A stretch of 64,000 bases of DNA from Rhytidiadelphus loreus (GCA_947034895.1 OX344763.1:1676501-1740500), one strand, 5' to 3'. Positions 11,814 through 26,322 are shown, counted from the stretch's first letter. Notes: generated by a model from the sequence alone, not told the origin. Numbers and translations: made by a program.

Positions 11814-14514
11814 TATTGGTGTGCATGAGAGTTCTCATCTAGATTTTGTGATGCGTTATCATGGTTGATAGATCATGGTTTGGGTTTGGTTTCATGACGT
11901 GCTGTGTTTCCTGATCAAGTGGTTTATCTTGCATTTTGACAGGGTTCTAGTCTTTGATTGGATGCTAACTTTAATGTGGATGCAGGTTTTGCAATGTAGG
12001 TTGCCTACTTCAAGATGGGTACATCTGGACCTGTTGGGCTCGTCTATACCATTGATGGGAGGATCGATTTCTCTTAACTTGCTGAATATTTCAAGTTGGA
12101 TCCAACGTCTATTGAATTGAATAGAGTTGTATTGCCTACAATAGGACTGGAGTCACGAAATAAGTAGGAATAGATTGAGGAGTACTTCAAAAAGAAGGAA
12201 AAATCTGTTGGAGCGGAAGATGATCCTGTTGTGGTCACTGGTGAGGCTGAAGTTCCTACAGTGTCTACATGTATGTTTCCCGTGTACGCTTAGTCTCTTT
12301 TGTGTAATCTTCCCCTGTAGATCTCTATTGCAAACCTAGGGATTGTTGTAGTGATTCCTATCTTGTCCTTTTGCTAGAATTTTCACTTCTAAAACTAGTC
12401 AAAAAGTAGGGTATCATGCGATATGATTTTTTTTGCGACCTGACAATAGCTGTTAGCCTTGAAGCTCTCAGGTTCTCTGTTCTTGCAATGAACGTCTTAG
12501 GGTTTAGGATCAATGGCACGAGTCAATGTTTGTGCGTGATTTGGGTACCCCAAAATGCCCTAATTGTTAGAATTGGGGCGTTTACAGTGTTCACGCTAAG
12601 TTCACAGAAAAGCATCCAGTTAGTTTTTCAAGGCTCTATGACTTGAGTTTGCTGATGATAGGATTCAAGTATTTAGGGTTTGTAGTCACTAGATTGGTGT
12701 CAATTCTACCTTGTTGATAGATCCCCGTCATGGTTTGAGTGCATGCTGTCACTATGTTCACTTCTGTTATTATTCCATGCACATCAGTATGAATTCTCCT
12801 CTATTTGTATTGTTTCACTGATATTTAGGTCTTCGTGCCAGGTCTTGGTCCCAGTCTTGGTCCCTTCTCGAGTCAATGTTTGTGCGTGATTTGTGTAAAA
12901 AGTTTGGCATATTATTTTTGCAGTATGAGAAGCGCCATGGCCCAAACCCTGAAATGGGATGCTTGTGTATCTCATCCTAGGTTCCTGGCTAAGGTGTCTT
13001 TGATCCAATTGATGTAGCAATTGCTTCTTTCTCTTGAAATGCCAATGAAATGCGTTAGGGTTTTCTGGGAACTATGACTGTAATTTTGAAATGCTTAGGA
13101 TTATACTGAGATGTCAACGAGGTTGAGTGTAGTTCCATCTGTAATTCCATGGTGCCCAGAATTGAAAGGGTATCATAAGTTTTCATGCAGTGTAGCCACC
13201 TTCGTTGCAGGGCTTATTTATTATGCAGATTGATGGAAAGGGTTCATTTACCTATTTTTTTTACTTTTTGGATTTTTGGACTTTTCCCTGGAGGCTTTTT
13301 TAGTCGAGTTTGCCGGTATCAAGGATTTGTTGTCACCAGATCGGTGTCACTTCCGCCATTGAGATGTTGATAGTTCACTGTGATATTTTAAGTGACTAGA
13401 TTCGTCGCGACCACTTCTGTTACTATTCCATTTGGATCAAGGTGAATCATATTCTATTTTTGTATGTCTACACGTCTTGAATCCACCGTTGTTGCTGGGT
13501 ATTCTTGTTCATCGATTTGGTTGGTTCATCTCAACAAGATACGAGGAGGGTTTCTTGACAGACATGGGTGTTTGTGATGTATATGTAGAAGGAATTCTGG
13601 TTGTGCACTACATGATAGGTGCAGCTCAGCAGCACATGATGATGGTAAGAGTATGAGATTGCAGTTCATTGAAGAAAGTGGGTGAACGAGTTCTAGATGG
13701 TTTTCGGCAGGAAGTGGTACTTGGTGCTAATAATATCTCTATTTTCACCAGATTTTGAAGATTGCTCTGGAGAGTGGATCAAGCATATGTTGCTCCCATT
13801 GCTAACTGGGCTCCCTCAACACGAGGGTGATCTTGCAAAGGTGTTGTTCCCTGGGCAGCCTAGAAAGCTTCCCATGCTACCGTCGATCTTCCATACAATA
13901 TGTAAAAGGCAGCTTGATGTGGCAAAGGAGTATCTGATGTCGGCAGATGAATCAGTGTTCCTTATGCTTCTCACACAGCTTGTGAGTTCCATTTCTAGTC
14001 CTATGTACTCGGAGATGAATGTATCACCAGCTCGACTAATATATGTTTTTGACGAGCTATTCTATAATTGGCTTTCGTATGGCCCATGCGGTTTCTTACA
14101 AATTGTTGTTCAATTGTAACGAAAGGACAGGTGATAGTCTCTCCGGGTCTACTAAACGAAGATCTAGACCTGATACGCTCGTTACAACATCCGGATGCAC
14201 CTTCCTTGTGGGTGAGGACAAGTGTTCTAGCCTTACTGCTACTAAAAGTGATCTTGAAGGGAAGATGCAGCCACTGTCTACAATGTTTTACGGGGAGGTG
14301 CGGTTCATCTTGGAGTACATAGCGGCAAGCTTAGAATTTCAGTGGGTTTATATTAACAAGAGTGGCAAGATCAGCCTAGCTGGTAAATGTCTTAACTTGT
14401 CAACTGATTCCGGTATCTACCAATTTTTATTAAGCATCGGCTATGCATACCAGTTGATTAGCAAAATGGTCACAACAATCCTAGAAGTGCCAAGGTGTCG
14501 CGCTATGTTTACGA
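11814..14514. other. Unassigned region with internal duplications
   Basis: Contains open stretches (for example 13697–14119 and 14043–14522, plus strand) that I do not recognise and that overlap in different frames, as in a decayed gene or transposon. The segment around 12522–12545 (GAGTCAATGTTTGTGCGTGA) recurs at 12871–12894. The stretch near 12690–12800 resembles the one near 13330–13460, with shared phrases such as CACTTCTGTTA(T/C)TATTCCAT. No domain could be identified. Confidence 0.4.
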
Positions 14515-14714
14515 TGGAATGAAATGGCCCCACTTAGGCAAATTATGTGGGTTCAATGAAAAAAATTGGAAGAGGAATGAAATGGCCCCACTTAGGCAAA
14601 TCATATGGGTTCAAAAAAAATTGGGAGAGGAATGAAATGGTCCCATTTAGGCAAATCATGTGGGTTCAATAAAAAAAATTGGGAGAGGAATGAAATGGTC
14701 CCATTTAGGCAAAT
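14515..14714 (+). repeat. Tandem repeat, about 58-bp unit, ~3.5 copies
   Basis: The phrase GAATGAAATGG(C/T)CCCA(C/T)TTAGGCAAAT followed by (T/A)GGGTTCAA and an A-run recurs four times, starting near 14518, 14576, 14632 and 14690. The last unit is truncated after GGCAAATGGG. Confidence 0.85.
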
Positions 14715-16500
14715 GGGAACATCTACATTCAATAAATGTAGATGACTTGTTCCTTCACCATCTTTAAATTAAATTTCAACCAAAGGGGTCCCGGAGCCCA
14801 ATTTTCAGTTCCAATCATGAGTGTTTGCTCCGATTGTCACATCCCATTGGTCCCCGGGGTTATCCTACCATCATTAATTGGGTCTCTTATAGTGGCTCAT
14901 CAAGACTAATGCAAACATTATGGGATAATTGGTTGGTTTAAGGCATGAAGACATGCTCTCCTTTCAGATGTTCTATAAAATAGACAGTAAACCACAGTTA
15001 CTATCTTTGTGTGTTAAAGTGCCATTTTATTTGGCTTTTGGCACTACTTGGGCATGAAATTAAAATGTCATGATGTCTAATTACGCATAGTGATGCAACC
15101 TCTCATATTTAATTGATTCATTTAATTGAGGAGGCCAAAAGTCATGCCAGGGCTTGGGAATGGTTGCCATTGTGACAAAATTTAGTTACTTGTATGTACT
15201 CTAAGCTTTGTTGGCATTTACTAATTGTTGACATTTGTGGAATTCTTGTGGATAGTTCCTTTGAAGGATTTTAAAATGACTTCACCAATACGGTCTACAA
15301 ATTCAATAGTTCATGAACATATTTAATATGTCCTATCTACTCACGGACATGGAGGCTTGGGTGGGCTACTCCAAAAAATGGGAACGCACGTAAATTAAAT
15401 GGGGGAGGTAAGAGGAGTACTAAACCCACCCAAATCTTGGTGGTGAGGAGCTGTAATTTCCACATTCTCCAAATGGCTTCATTTGAAAGCACCGATAGCA
15501 AGCATCTTTAACTTAATTAATTCATCCTTCTAGCTGCCGACCCAACCCATTTATTTCAAAAAACATCAGATTCTGCCAGACCTCTCCAATTAATGCGAAA
15601 TTAGCATACCAACCAGATTCATTTAAGTTTACTGACAACCTCTGTAGCTGCCACCGCTGCAGATTCTCCTGTCTATAGCTGTATTGTAGATGTGCATTCC
15701 CTCTTGCCATTGCCAAGTTCCACAAATTCTTTGATCACATTGCAAACTGTACATTCAGTCATGTGGAGCATTTCAAAGCATTCTTGTATAGGTGCACTGC
15801 ATGCAGGCACACACATAACAAAGTCTGTCTGGAAATTCAGCAAAAATCCAATCACTTAACAGTCAATTTGCCTGCCCATCATGTTGATTTCATTTTATTG
15901 ACAAAAATAAGCTAATGCGCTAATGCTGCTCAGCTGTACATGGGCATGGCTTCTTGCCAATGCCAAGTCCAACAACAGATGACTACACAAACTAATGCTA
16001 CAGCGGAGCAATTCTTAGCAGCCTTCTGGAGAGTCCAGGTTTTCTCTAAGTTCATTTTCTGCAGTTGGTCAAATAGTCTTATTATTCACAGAAATGATCT
16101 CCACCGGGGCAGTTCCTTTTTTGACGCTGGGGTGGACATTTCGAGTTGAAATGGATGATTTTTTCTTGCGAAGGACCCTGCAATATGCTTCCCACACATG
16201 AGTTTGGCAGACTTGGATGTCGCTACAACTCTTTCACGGTTCGCTTACGCGTTGCAGTTCTTGTCCGTGTCCGAAAAAATCAACATCGTCTAATAAGCTT
16301 TACTGGTACTTGGTAGCAGTTGAATGTTAGTGGTGTAGCAGCTGATTCACACAAGGCAACGTTGCCATCCCTTCAGGCTAGGAGAACGTCGAAGATAGTA
16401 TTCAGTGCTGGCCTGTAAGCTCCAGCTGAAATCATTCATTGCAGCTGTGATGCGCAAGACCTAATCGGAGGAGCTAGCTGTGAGCCAGTCGAGGCTGGCT
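14715..16500. other. Intergenic region, nothing recognised
   Basis: No supported gene, TIR or tandem repeat was seen. It lies immediately upstream of the receptor-kinase pseudogene, so its distal part may include that gene's former promoter. Confidence 0.4.
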
Positions 16501-19500
16501 ATGGCTCATCTTAAGTTGGGTGGAGCGGTGCTGCTCCTCCTTTTCCTCTCTCTTCTGTTCACCCAGGCCCAAGATCAGATAATTAAGTGGACTTGATCCA
16601 GACGAACGTGAGGATTGCAATACCAGACATCTCTTTGCATTGATGCCGACGTGAGTTTCTCTTGTGGTAGCTAGCTTTTCAGGTGAATCGATGCAGGAGC
16701 ACAGTTTGGTAACGATGCCTTGTATAGATGTACGTGGAATTATGCATGCAAGCTGCTGACCTTGACAGACCTCATCACTGGCAACAGTGATCAATCTTTT
16801 TCGAACTAGTTTGCTCCTGAGTTGTTGAATTGTTGAATTGTTGAATTGTTGAAGAAGCTTATTGAGAAAGTTTGGAGCCCATGCCAGGTCACCTTTGCGT
16901 CTTCTGAACAAGTATTTATTCAGTAGGTCTCACAACGATACGTGGGCCTGGAGCTAGTAGGCGTTTGGTTGTGAGTGTCGGTCGGATTAGAGATCAGCTT
17001 ACTGGTTAAATGACTAAAAGTAAATCCTTTCTGGTTCATAAATGACCAATGAAGTGGGTATATTAGTGTACTAAAATATGTGATATATTACTCGTTACTG
17101 GGTTGGGTTTCGGTGCTTCTTCTCGCTAAGTCAAACATGTAGATCTCCTGAGCTTCAAGTTTAGCAAAGGCTCTGATTGAGTAATTCGTCTGTGTGTGGT
17201 GTGACCTGCTAGTGGATGCTCTGCAAGCGATTTGGGTAGAATGGAACAAGAGTACTCCCAACCTCGACAGCAATTTGGCAGCCTGGAGTTCCACTCAAAA
17301 AATACCTTGCTCCGAAGACGATTTGACCCCGAATACCACTACACCCAACTGGCGAGGGATAGAGTGCTTGGATGTAATTTTCAACGCCACGAACAAATTT
17401 GACTGGACCTCTTCCTCCGGAAATTCAAAATCTCGCTTTACAATGTAAGCTCCAGGAGATTTGATTGTCCTGCGTAATGGAAATCCAAATTTGACTGGAC
17501 CTCTTCCTTGTGATTGTCCTGCGTAAACACAGAGTGCAGAGATTATATATATGGCCTTCACGAACTTCACATGCATATCTCAAGAGCGCATTTATCGTGT
17601 CAGTAGAGGGTGTTACGTCTCTGAAAGGAGAACACGGTTTACATGAACAACCTAGTTGACTGGTTCTAACCGAGGTTCTAACAACGTTTCATCCTCCAAC
17701 TATATCTGTGTTACAGGGATCTCCACGACAATGCATTTAACGGAAGTCTTCCAGACCTCCCAGACCTTTTCACTATTTTGAATGCGTAAGTTTAGATTAC
17801 GGAGCGACGACATTAATTATTGCTTTCTTAATGGATTGACCTACTTTTGAAACTCAAAAATTATTGGAGTCCGGAATGTGGAAAGCTCACAGATATAGTT
17901 GGCTTCAACCAGTTGTAACTTCCACTGATGTGCACATGTGGATTTCTTACAGAGATTTGAGTGGCAACGAGTTTGTTGGGGAATTTCACTCTCAAATTGA
18001 ATATAGCCAGTATCTCCAGACTCTAAACCTGGCCAGGAACCAATTCAACGATAGCAATCTTACAAATGCTTTTATAGATATGACGCAGTTAGTATCGCTG
18101 TAAGAATCTGGATACTTCAATTCATTCGTGATTTACTATCCCAGGATTAGAGTGTGCAAAAATATATTTTTGCACAGATTCTTCTTCTGCACTTGTCCAT
18201 TGCTACATGTGGTCTACTTGCTTACTCGATTTGTCTACCCTCTCGTTTATCTTTGCTCAAACCAGTGCTAGATTGCATTGATCCACGGTATTTGGAGAGT
18301 GATAGTCGGTTGATGTAGGGACCTGTCTACGAACAAGCTCACCGGACCGTTGCCAAATCTCACTACGTGCCGGTCGGGAGCCTACAGTCTTTGTAAGAGT
18401 GCCATTTTGAGCTCTATTAATAGTGCTGATTATTACGCAACAATATTTGCATTGTCTTCCAGATTTGCATGCAGGTATAACTTCTCCTTTCCCAGACCCA
18501 TAGATGACTGACAGTACACCAAATTCTCTTGAGTACTTAGTAAACTTTATGGCCCGAAACGTCAAAGAGGCAATGCGCAGTTTGAAGTATTAACCGTGGG
18601 AATCATGAGAGTTTTCCTGATTATAATTTTAGAGCGATATCTATTATAGTCTGGAGAATATAGCTGATTGATCTTCTACGCAGCGTGCTGTTCAAGTTTC
18701 TTCCTTGATAACTCCATTTTAGTTTCTCGTTTTACATGCATGCATGTCAAGGCTCAACAGAAAAAAAATCCTCCTAATAGAAGACCACACGTTGCCATTC
18801 ACAGGGTACTGTCGAATAATAGCTTTACTGGTACTCTGCCTGATTTGAAGATGCTCCATTCTTTAAACACTCTGTAATTAAGTTTGAGCCCAACTGATGC
18901 ACTACTTATTCATGAATGCAACTTATTTATTGCACGATTTTAAGTCATGAGAAATTTTAATCCAGAAAGAATTCATCATTTATCATACTGATTTTCTGAA
19001 ATTCATTATTTTTGAAATTCAGGCTCCATTGAAATTGCAGTGCAAACTTGTTCATGAGAATATTTGTTGCTCATATGAGAATATCTGTTGCTTATAATGC
19101 AGGAAATTGGCCTACAACAACCTTACAGGAAATTTTCCATTGTCCTCATATATTAGCACTGGCGACAACAGCTTGCTTTCTGTACTGGACCTATCCGGCA
19201 ATCAATTGACAGGATCTGCCACCGGCTGGAACGGCTCGGATCTGACTTTCCTCAAGGAACTGTAAGTTCAGTAATCTAGTTTTCTAATTACAAAACTAAC
19301 TGAGAATTGTTCAACACGAAAGAGCAACAACTACACTGTACAGGGCATCAAGTTTGAGATTCATCTGCTCGATTTGTGAATGGATATGGCAGGTTCCTCG
19401 ATAACACTGGCATTAGTGGAACTCTCGACATCATTCAACTTATTGCGGGTGGGTTAGTTCAGAGTAAGTCGGTGAATGGACCTGGAGGGCTGAGGACTTT

Positions 19501-22500
19501 GTCAATTATGAACAGCAATATTAATGATGTGATTTATACTGACGGCAGCATTGAAAATATCACGACACTGATTAGGTGAATCCCTCCACCCAAACCTCCA
19601 CCCAAATGGTTTAAAAGTATGAAGACTTCATTGATTTCACACTTTTTGAACGATTACTAAAATCGAAATGCTTCTGGAGCAATGTGTTAGCTTAGCAATT
19701 GGCACGAAAGTTTTTTCAAATTAGAACTCTCGTCATTTTGCCTTGTTTGTTTATAATGTTATTTTTCACTTGCACAGACTGCAAGGCAATCCATATTGCC
19801 GAAAGGCTGCCGATGATGGTACGAGATGTTTTTGTGAACAGTACTGCAGAAGTCAAGGTAAAAGTCGAATCAAGACTCAAGAGTTCCTCTCAACTTACGT
19901 AGCATTTCCGAGAGCATTTCTTCGCATCCTTACGATTCTCAGAACTCTTTCTCTTTGATGTGTTCTAACGAGGGCACTTTCTTTCAGGTTCTGTGAGCAA
20001 CAAGAAGGTTATTTTAATAGCAACGGTTTCCAGCACGTTATCGGTATTCTTCATAATAGCAGTTGTTGTTTCTGCGGTTCTCTTTAGAGCCCGGAGATAT
20101 AAACGGTATCTCCTTCTTCAGGTTCAGCAAAGTAAGTGTATGAACTCTTATGATGAATTGAATTTCCAATTCAAGACAGGATTGCAGACGAGGTTACTTT
20201 CAAAGTGGATTAGCATCCTCTAGTCATGTTTTGGAGTAAGTAGAACATGTCTAACAATGTGAACTACAGAATTTGAAGAGTTTGACGTCAAGCCTACGAT
20301 ATTTTCATTCAACGAGCTTAGAGCTGCCACACGGGACTTTCATCCAGACATGAAGTTGGGTGAAGGCGGTTATGGAGCCGTATACAAGATAATGCACAAG
20401 CACCAAGAACAATCTTTTGCAATGCAAGTGGAAAACCTACCGTGACATAATTGGTTAGTTTTAAACTGTAAATGAGTGTCTGACTTGACTCATTATAAAC
20501 AACTTGTAGAAATAATGTGGAATTGATACATGAACAATACTTATATAGATTTTGAAGTTTGAAGTTTGACTTACATTTGTATAGAAGATTTATAATTGCT
20601 ATCACTTTCATTTATAGATAAAAACATTGCTATAGATTTTAAAATGTAAAATTCTAAATATGGTTAGTTAAAAAAGAGAGTCAAAGAATTAGTTTGTAGA
20701 GTTCATTTTTGGAGGTCAAATTTTTGAACTCATAAAGAGATACTTTATAATTTGACATACTTACAGGTTTTCTTAAAGAATACTTGTACAAGTCAATTTT
20801 TGAGATCTATAGAATTCAATAAAGCACAAGAACCGAGGAAAACTTGGATCGATTGGAAACATATATTGTTTGGAAAATAGAGATCAAGGAACATCATTGA
20901 TTTTGTCCATCGTCCTAATGAGATGTCAAGGGTTAAAGCTGAAGATCAAGTTATGACATCATTACCTCACAAATCTTGAAGTACATAACAATTTTGTTCT
21001 TTTCCACGAACTAAATTATAATCCTTCTTAGTTGACAAGCAAAATGATTCCCTTGAAGTTACTTCCTCTTGGAACTACAATTTTTTTTTGAATAAAGAAT
21101 GATATGCATATGTTCACTTCTTGCAGGGTATATTTCCAAATAAAAGTATAGTGGCTGTAAAGTGGCTAATCGGCTATTTGTCAAGAATACACAAGATATA
21201 GGTGACTTTCTTGATGAAGTTGTCTTGATTACTGGGATGAAACATAGAAATCTTGTGAATCTCAAAGGATATTGCCTCCATGGTCAATTCCGTTAAAATG
21301 GCGGTATTCCGCATGCCATTTTAATGGAATATCTTCTACAAATGGAGAATAAGTGTGCCACGATAGGGTCAAACATGTGCCAATTTTATGCCTAGCACAT
21401 TCAAATCACTCCTAGATCACGCATTTTCACTCCCCTCGGACAATCTTCCCATTGTTTTCATTCTTTCAGTGGTTTCATTTTGTGCCATTTTAATGGAATA
21501 CCGCCATTTTAACCCGGGGAGGACACTCCCTATGTTTTAGCAACCTACGTGCGGCGGAAAAAGTAAAACAAGTAATACACCTTAAAATTTAATTTCTTTT
21601 TCAAAAAAAAATTATGGATAGATTTTACTACTTTAGAAGTTTATGTTTTGAATTATTGGTATTTTTTTGTGCTAATAGTAATTAGTTATAAATTTTTGAA
21701 GAAAAAAGATACACTGTAAAGCTGAAAATAACTTTCACACCTCTATATTATATAAGAAAAAAAATTTGAAAAATGAAAAAAAAATTATATAGAATAGCTT
21801 TCTATTGAAAGTTTATTTTGGTTGAATATTGATGCAATTGTCATCTTCATGTGAGCTCTATAAATATTTTAGTTGGAGAACATGCCATTTTAGTTCATTT
21901 TTCAACCCTTTCTAGACAATATATCTTATGTTATTTGGAATTGAATTTTTTGTCAATAGAAACCTTTAGTCATTGTTAAACAAAGCTCAAAATTTTAGAA
22001 TGAAATTATAGTTTATTCAAGGTGAATTACATGTTTTACTTTTTCCACCGCCACACGTGGGTACCCCAAATGTAGTGAGAGTGTCCTCCCCTAGCATTTT
22101 AATGAAATTGACCATCTCCATGAACACCAGAGGTTGTTGGTTTACGAATATTGATGTGGATAACTATGATATCAACCAAGTTCTACTTGGTGAGTTTCTT
22201 TTTCTAACTATCAACCCAAAGTTCTTTTGATCATTTTCATATAAGATACATTTAATTCCTATTTTGTGATGGGTTATAAAAAAATTTATCATTGTTGTAA
22301 GATCACTTTCTATATTCTTGAGGGCTCATCTTTTATTCTAGGGATTTTTCTAAATTACAATTACAAAGGAATGGCCAAGAGCTAATGGTTCAACTACAAA
22401 TGTGCTTGGTGATTAGTGAGGAAGATAGTTTGGGCTTAGAAGGACCTTGTAAGATTGTTCAAGAATGTTATGATTTTCATTCTTAAGCTAGACAAATTTG

Positions 22501-23985
22501 TGTTCAACATTAAGTACAAATTGAAATCGTTTTTCTTTATCAAAGCTCACAAGGATTCCATCTCTTGTAGGTGGTGAACACAAGATGTCCTTGAGTTGGA
22601 TTGTTCGTCTTAATATTTGCCTTGGAGTCGCTCGTGGCTTACATTACTTACATTCCCTAGCCCATCCTAGAATCATCCACAGAGATATAAAAGCTAGCAA
22701 CATCTTGTTGGACAAGAACTTTGAACCAAAAATTGCAGATTTCGGCTTAGCTTTGCTCTTTCCAGATGAAAAAAGTCATATTATGACAGTTAATGTTGCT
22801 AGAACAAGGTGAGTTGTGGTACAAGTTTTTTCCCTTAGATGTCTCTTCATTACCTTTTAGTGTATTTGTATGCTAACTTCAAAAGTAGTCACATTTGTTG
22901 CATACCTCACTTTTCTTTACCACTAAGAGATTCATTGAACTTGCTTCATGAAATTAAATAATGCTTATTAGTAAAATTAGTGAAAGTAGATTCATGCTAT
23001 AGAATCCATGATTCTAACAAATGTAGCATATGTATTGAATGTAGGGGATATTTGGCACCTAAATATGTGTTACTTGGCCAACTGAGTGACAAAGTTGACG
23101 TCTTCAACTTTGGTATTCTATGTCTAGAAGTTTTGAGTGGTCGACAGAACATAGATAAAACAAGGCCATTAGAAGAAGTGTATATCTCCAAATGGGTACT
23201 ACATTGCATTTTTCCTTAAACTTTTTTTCTTCTCTAGCATATAGACGTGGGCCATGAGGAGTTCTTAGATTGAACTCTCGTCGCAAGGTTTATTAAAGTA
23301 ATGTGCTAGGGAATTCAAATCTACAACCTTGCTATTGAAAAGGTCTTTTGAAGCAGAAAAAATGTGTAGAAAGTAATTAAAGTTTGATTGAATAAGGAGA
23401 ATTGACAAATTTCTTTTAGTCATTGCATATGTGTATCTAGGGTTGTGATTTCCAATGAATGTATAGGAAGTAAGATAAGATGTATGTGTTTTGTACATGG
23501 ATTGATAAGTTCTTTAAGTTTCAACATAATTAGTTACCTATGATCGAATTTATGTGATTCCATGGCAGGCTTAGAAACTCCATAGGGAGGACCGGTTGAT
23601 GGAATTAGTGGATTCCACCTTGATCTTGCTAGATGACGAGAAGCCCTAAATGCATCGCCTCATCAACATTGCGTTGTTGTGCTCACAACATGAGCCCAAG
23701 CAACGTCCCACCATAGCCCAAGTAGTGGCCATGTTGCAAAACAATACGCAATCGGACTTAGTGGTGGTGCACACGTCTTCGAATTTGGGGACTTTGGAAC
23801 CGGAGGAATTTGACACCATGCACTTGTTGGCCTTTGGAGGTAACAATAGTGAATTGACCATTGTAGAAGAAGAATTGGAAGACGAATCGGCCTTGTTGGT
23901 CAATACTTGGTCCTCAAAGAGGGCTTCACGGTGGGGAGGGGAGGCACAAGGGGTGCTACAACTTAGTGAAATGCACACCAAATGA
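16501..23985 (+). pseudogene. LRR receptor-like kinase, broken (multi-exon)
   Basis: A candidate signal peptide at 16501 (MAHLKLGGAVLLLLFLSLL) is followed by an LRR N-terminal exon (about 17210–17444, ALQAIWVEWNKS…WRGIEC). LRR exons follow at 17717–17785, 17953–18099, 18319–18392, 18805–18873, 19103–19261 and 19393–19575, and a Cys-rich LQGNPYC exon at 19778–19857. A membrane-span exon (19988–20131) and a juxtamembrane/glycine-loop exon (20270–about 20386, LGEGGYGAVYK) come next. Kinase exons are 21127–21281, 22114–22188, 22571–22808 (HRD, DFG), 23045–23195 and 23579–23985. The layout is that of membrane LRR kinases of the LRR-VIII type. Lesions are: no donor after the glycine-loop exon; a frameshift after AVK; an 832-bp insertion at 21282; a frameshift after LLVYEY; stops at the start of the last exon; and APE changed to APK. 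Kinase function is unlikely. Confidence 0.85.
21282..22113. mobile_element. 832-bp non-autonomous TIR element inserted in a kinase exon
   Basis: The ends are GGTCAATTCCGTTAAAATG (left) and, inverted, GGTCAATTTCATTAAAATG (right), matching at 17 of 19 positions. Flanks GCCTCCAT and ATCTCCAT are compatible with a worn 8-bp target duplication. The exon resumes precisely after it (KGYCLH…HEHQRLLVYEY), and the duplicate fragment at 10900–11813 has the uninterrupted exon. Interior arms near 21290–21345 and 21484–21516 repeat GCCATTTTAATGGAATA. An 8-bp duplication suggests hAT, but no coding sequence is present to confirm it. Confidence 0.8.
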
Positions 23986-25819
23986 GTTTGAAAGGCACCT
24001 CTACAAATCTACCTCTAGTGCATCCAATAATATTCTATCTAGAATTGCAAGGCCAAGGAGATGGCCCTTTAATTGCTTCCCATGAAAAAAACTATCATTT
24101 CTATTTGCAAAGCACAAAAATATTTAGAAATTGCTTTTTTTGCATACCTAGCTGTATTATCTTGTATTAAACTGGTATAAGAACGTGTGAAAGAATTTTT
24201 TTAAACTTGAACCACATAGATTTGGGTTCAACTTGAAGAAATCCAATTTTTTTGCACCTTGCTTGATTAGATTTTAAAACTTTAAATTTTCTTAGCTTAA
24301 AGTTTTTGCATGACCAATACTGAATTTAAGATTTTTATATTGAAGAATTGAGTTGGAAGTCTAGGAAAAGCAAATTTTTAAAGAAAAACTTGATTTCGTT
24401 CACTTTTAAAAAAATTGTTTAGGAGAAGTAGATACAAAATTGAAGGAAAAACTAAATCGTTAATAGGTTTAAGATGGAATTGAAACACCATAATTCTAAT
24501 AGTGAGATTGTTTTAACAAGCAAACTAAACCTTTCCAACTTCTTCTTTTTAAACTGTGAAATTTGAATTCAAGTATGAATCCTATAAGTTATTTTTTCAA
24601 TAAAATGCTTACATTTATTGGTTCAAAAATAGTAAACAAAAATCTCTTTTATTTTTGAAATAGAAAAAATAGAAAGAAAAAGGAAAAGATGCGAGTTATA
24701 TATATATATTTTTAATTGACCACTAAAAAATTCAAAAGCACATCAATTAGAAATTAGGCGCTAGAATTGGGCTTCAATACTTTACATTAACTAGGGCTAG
24801 AGTATTGAATTGGGGCTAGCCTTCCATCAAGCCCTAAGGCTAGTACAAACTTCTATGTAGAGTCGAAGGTATATGAAGGCTATTGATCAGCAATGGAATG
24901 GGCATCCTATTTTTCTGGAACTCCCATTCTACCATTAATCAGTGGACTTCACCACCCCCCAAGTCCACATGGAAGTTGGCCCTTACCCTTGTTTGGGAAC
25001 CTAAGGCTATTCGAGACTTTAATTTGGGTGGCACTTCATATAGAAGTTAACCCTTTATTCATGTAGAAGTTAATTTTTATTTTGTTCCTATCAACTAGGG
25101 TCTAGAGTATTTAAGCTTTGAGGCTCCCTTGCCTTGGCCTTTTTTGCCAATTCAAGCTTTGTGTATATTTTAAAGAGAGTTTTTTTGTTGTGGATTTGTA
25201 GCTATGGTAATTTAGTCATTTATAAAGCTTTGAGTTTTCTCTTTGATGCATGTACACTCTTAGATTCCTCCTTGGTGAAATGAGAGCTACTTGACTATTT
25301 TTGAAATTAGTTCATTATTTGCTTGGCATAGAATTTCTACATGAACTTAAAGAATTAACTTGTCTTTCATTTAATTTTCAACACTTATTTAACAAATTCA
25401 ATGGTAGGGAGTTTGAAAAAGTAAAAAAAAAGTAAAACCACCTTTTAACTTGTCTAAACAAAAGTACTACTTTAATGCTTGACACTTTCACATGTAGCAC
25501 GATGTTACAAAACTCCATATAATCACATGCATGTATATAAAACCTAACCGGTAACATTAAAGAGTGAACCAATTCACAAACTAAAAAATCGCCTCTGATT
25601 AGCATGCCCTAATTTGAAGAAAGCTTTTTACTTTATTTTTATTTTTTTTGGAAACAAATGGACCAAAACTTTTACTTCAGCTGTCGAGACTCTTTTGCTT
25701 TTCGCACTAATGTGTATTTCTGTCGATATATATATGATTTGGAACTTCTTCTTTTGAACTTCACAAATTGCAAAAGAGACGAAAACGAATTGCTTTAGCA
25801 TCACAATTTTGGATTCAGC
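23986..25819. other. AT-rich intergenic region
   Basis: No gene is supported. It includes a short (TA) run near 24700 and phrases repeated over short range, such as TAGAAGTTAA near 25040 and 25062. Confidence 0.4.
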
Positions 25820-26180
25820 GTTGAAATATTCAAGATTGTGTGGAATCTTGTTTTAAACTTTGAAGTAATTCTATTTCAGCGTCTGGAAGTTTGTTTAGAA
25901 GTAGCGAAATCCCGTTCGGTGGAACTATGGAAACCAATTGATCAAGCATTTGGAATTTGGACTCCACACTGCGGGCATTTCGCAGGATTGCGTGGAATCT
26001 TGTTTTGAACAGTGAAGTTTTTTGTTTGTTTTTTGTGTCTACAAATTTGTTTCGAAGTAGCAAAAACGCATTGATCCATTATCAGTTGAACTACGGAATT
26101 GAATTGACTGAGTATCGGAATTAGGATGCTACATTGAATTTTGCAGGATACTTGGAATCCTGCTTTGGACATACAAGTAA
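25820..26180 (+). repeat. Degenerate ~155-bp direct repeats upstream of the RING gene
   Basis: Three diverged units are marked by GTGGAATCTTGTTTT near 25838 and 25991 and TTGGAATCCTGCTTTGG near 26151. The accompanying phrase TTTGTTT(A/C)GAAGTAGC appears near 25889 and 26046. They directly precede the telomere-type run and the RING gene. Confidence 0.65.
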
Positions 26181-26278
26181 TTTTCTTTTTGTGTTTCGAA
26201 GAACTGTAGGGAGGAGCCGAACATGGTAATCACGTAGCTTTTGAAAAATAGAAAAGCGTTGATATCGTTGATAGTGGT

Positions 26279-26322
26279 TTTTTAGGGTTTAGGGTTTAGG
26301 GTTTTAAGGTTTAGGGTTCCCT
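26279..26322 (+). repeat. Short interstitial telomere-type run (TTTAGGG)
   Basis: Three consecutive TTTAGGG units are followed after a few bases by another TTTAGGG, 37 bp before the RING gene's ATG. TTTAGGG is the usual plant telomere unit. Short runs (telo boxes) are common in plant promoters, so this may be a promoter element rather than a healed break. Confidence 0.8.

Noticed and set aside
13697..14522. Overlapping ORFs as a host gene
   Set aside because: Two frames overlap in the middle, there are no identifiable motifs, and the region is internally duplicated.
26279..26322. A true chromosome end
   Set aside because: Only about four TTTAGGG units are present, with gene-bearing sequence on both sides.
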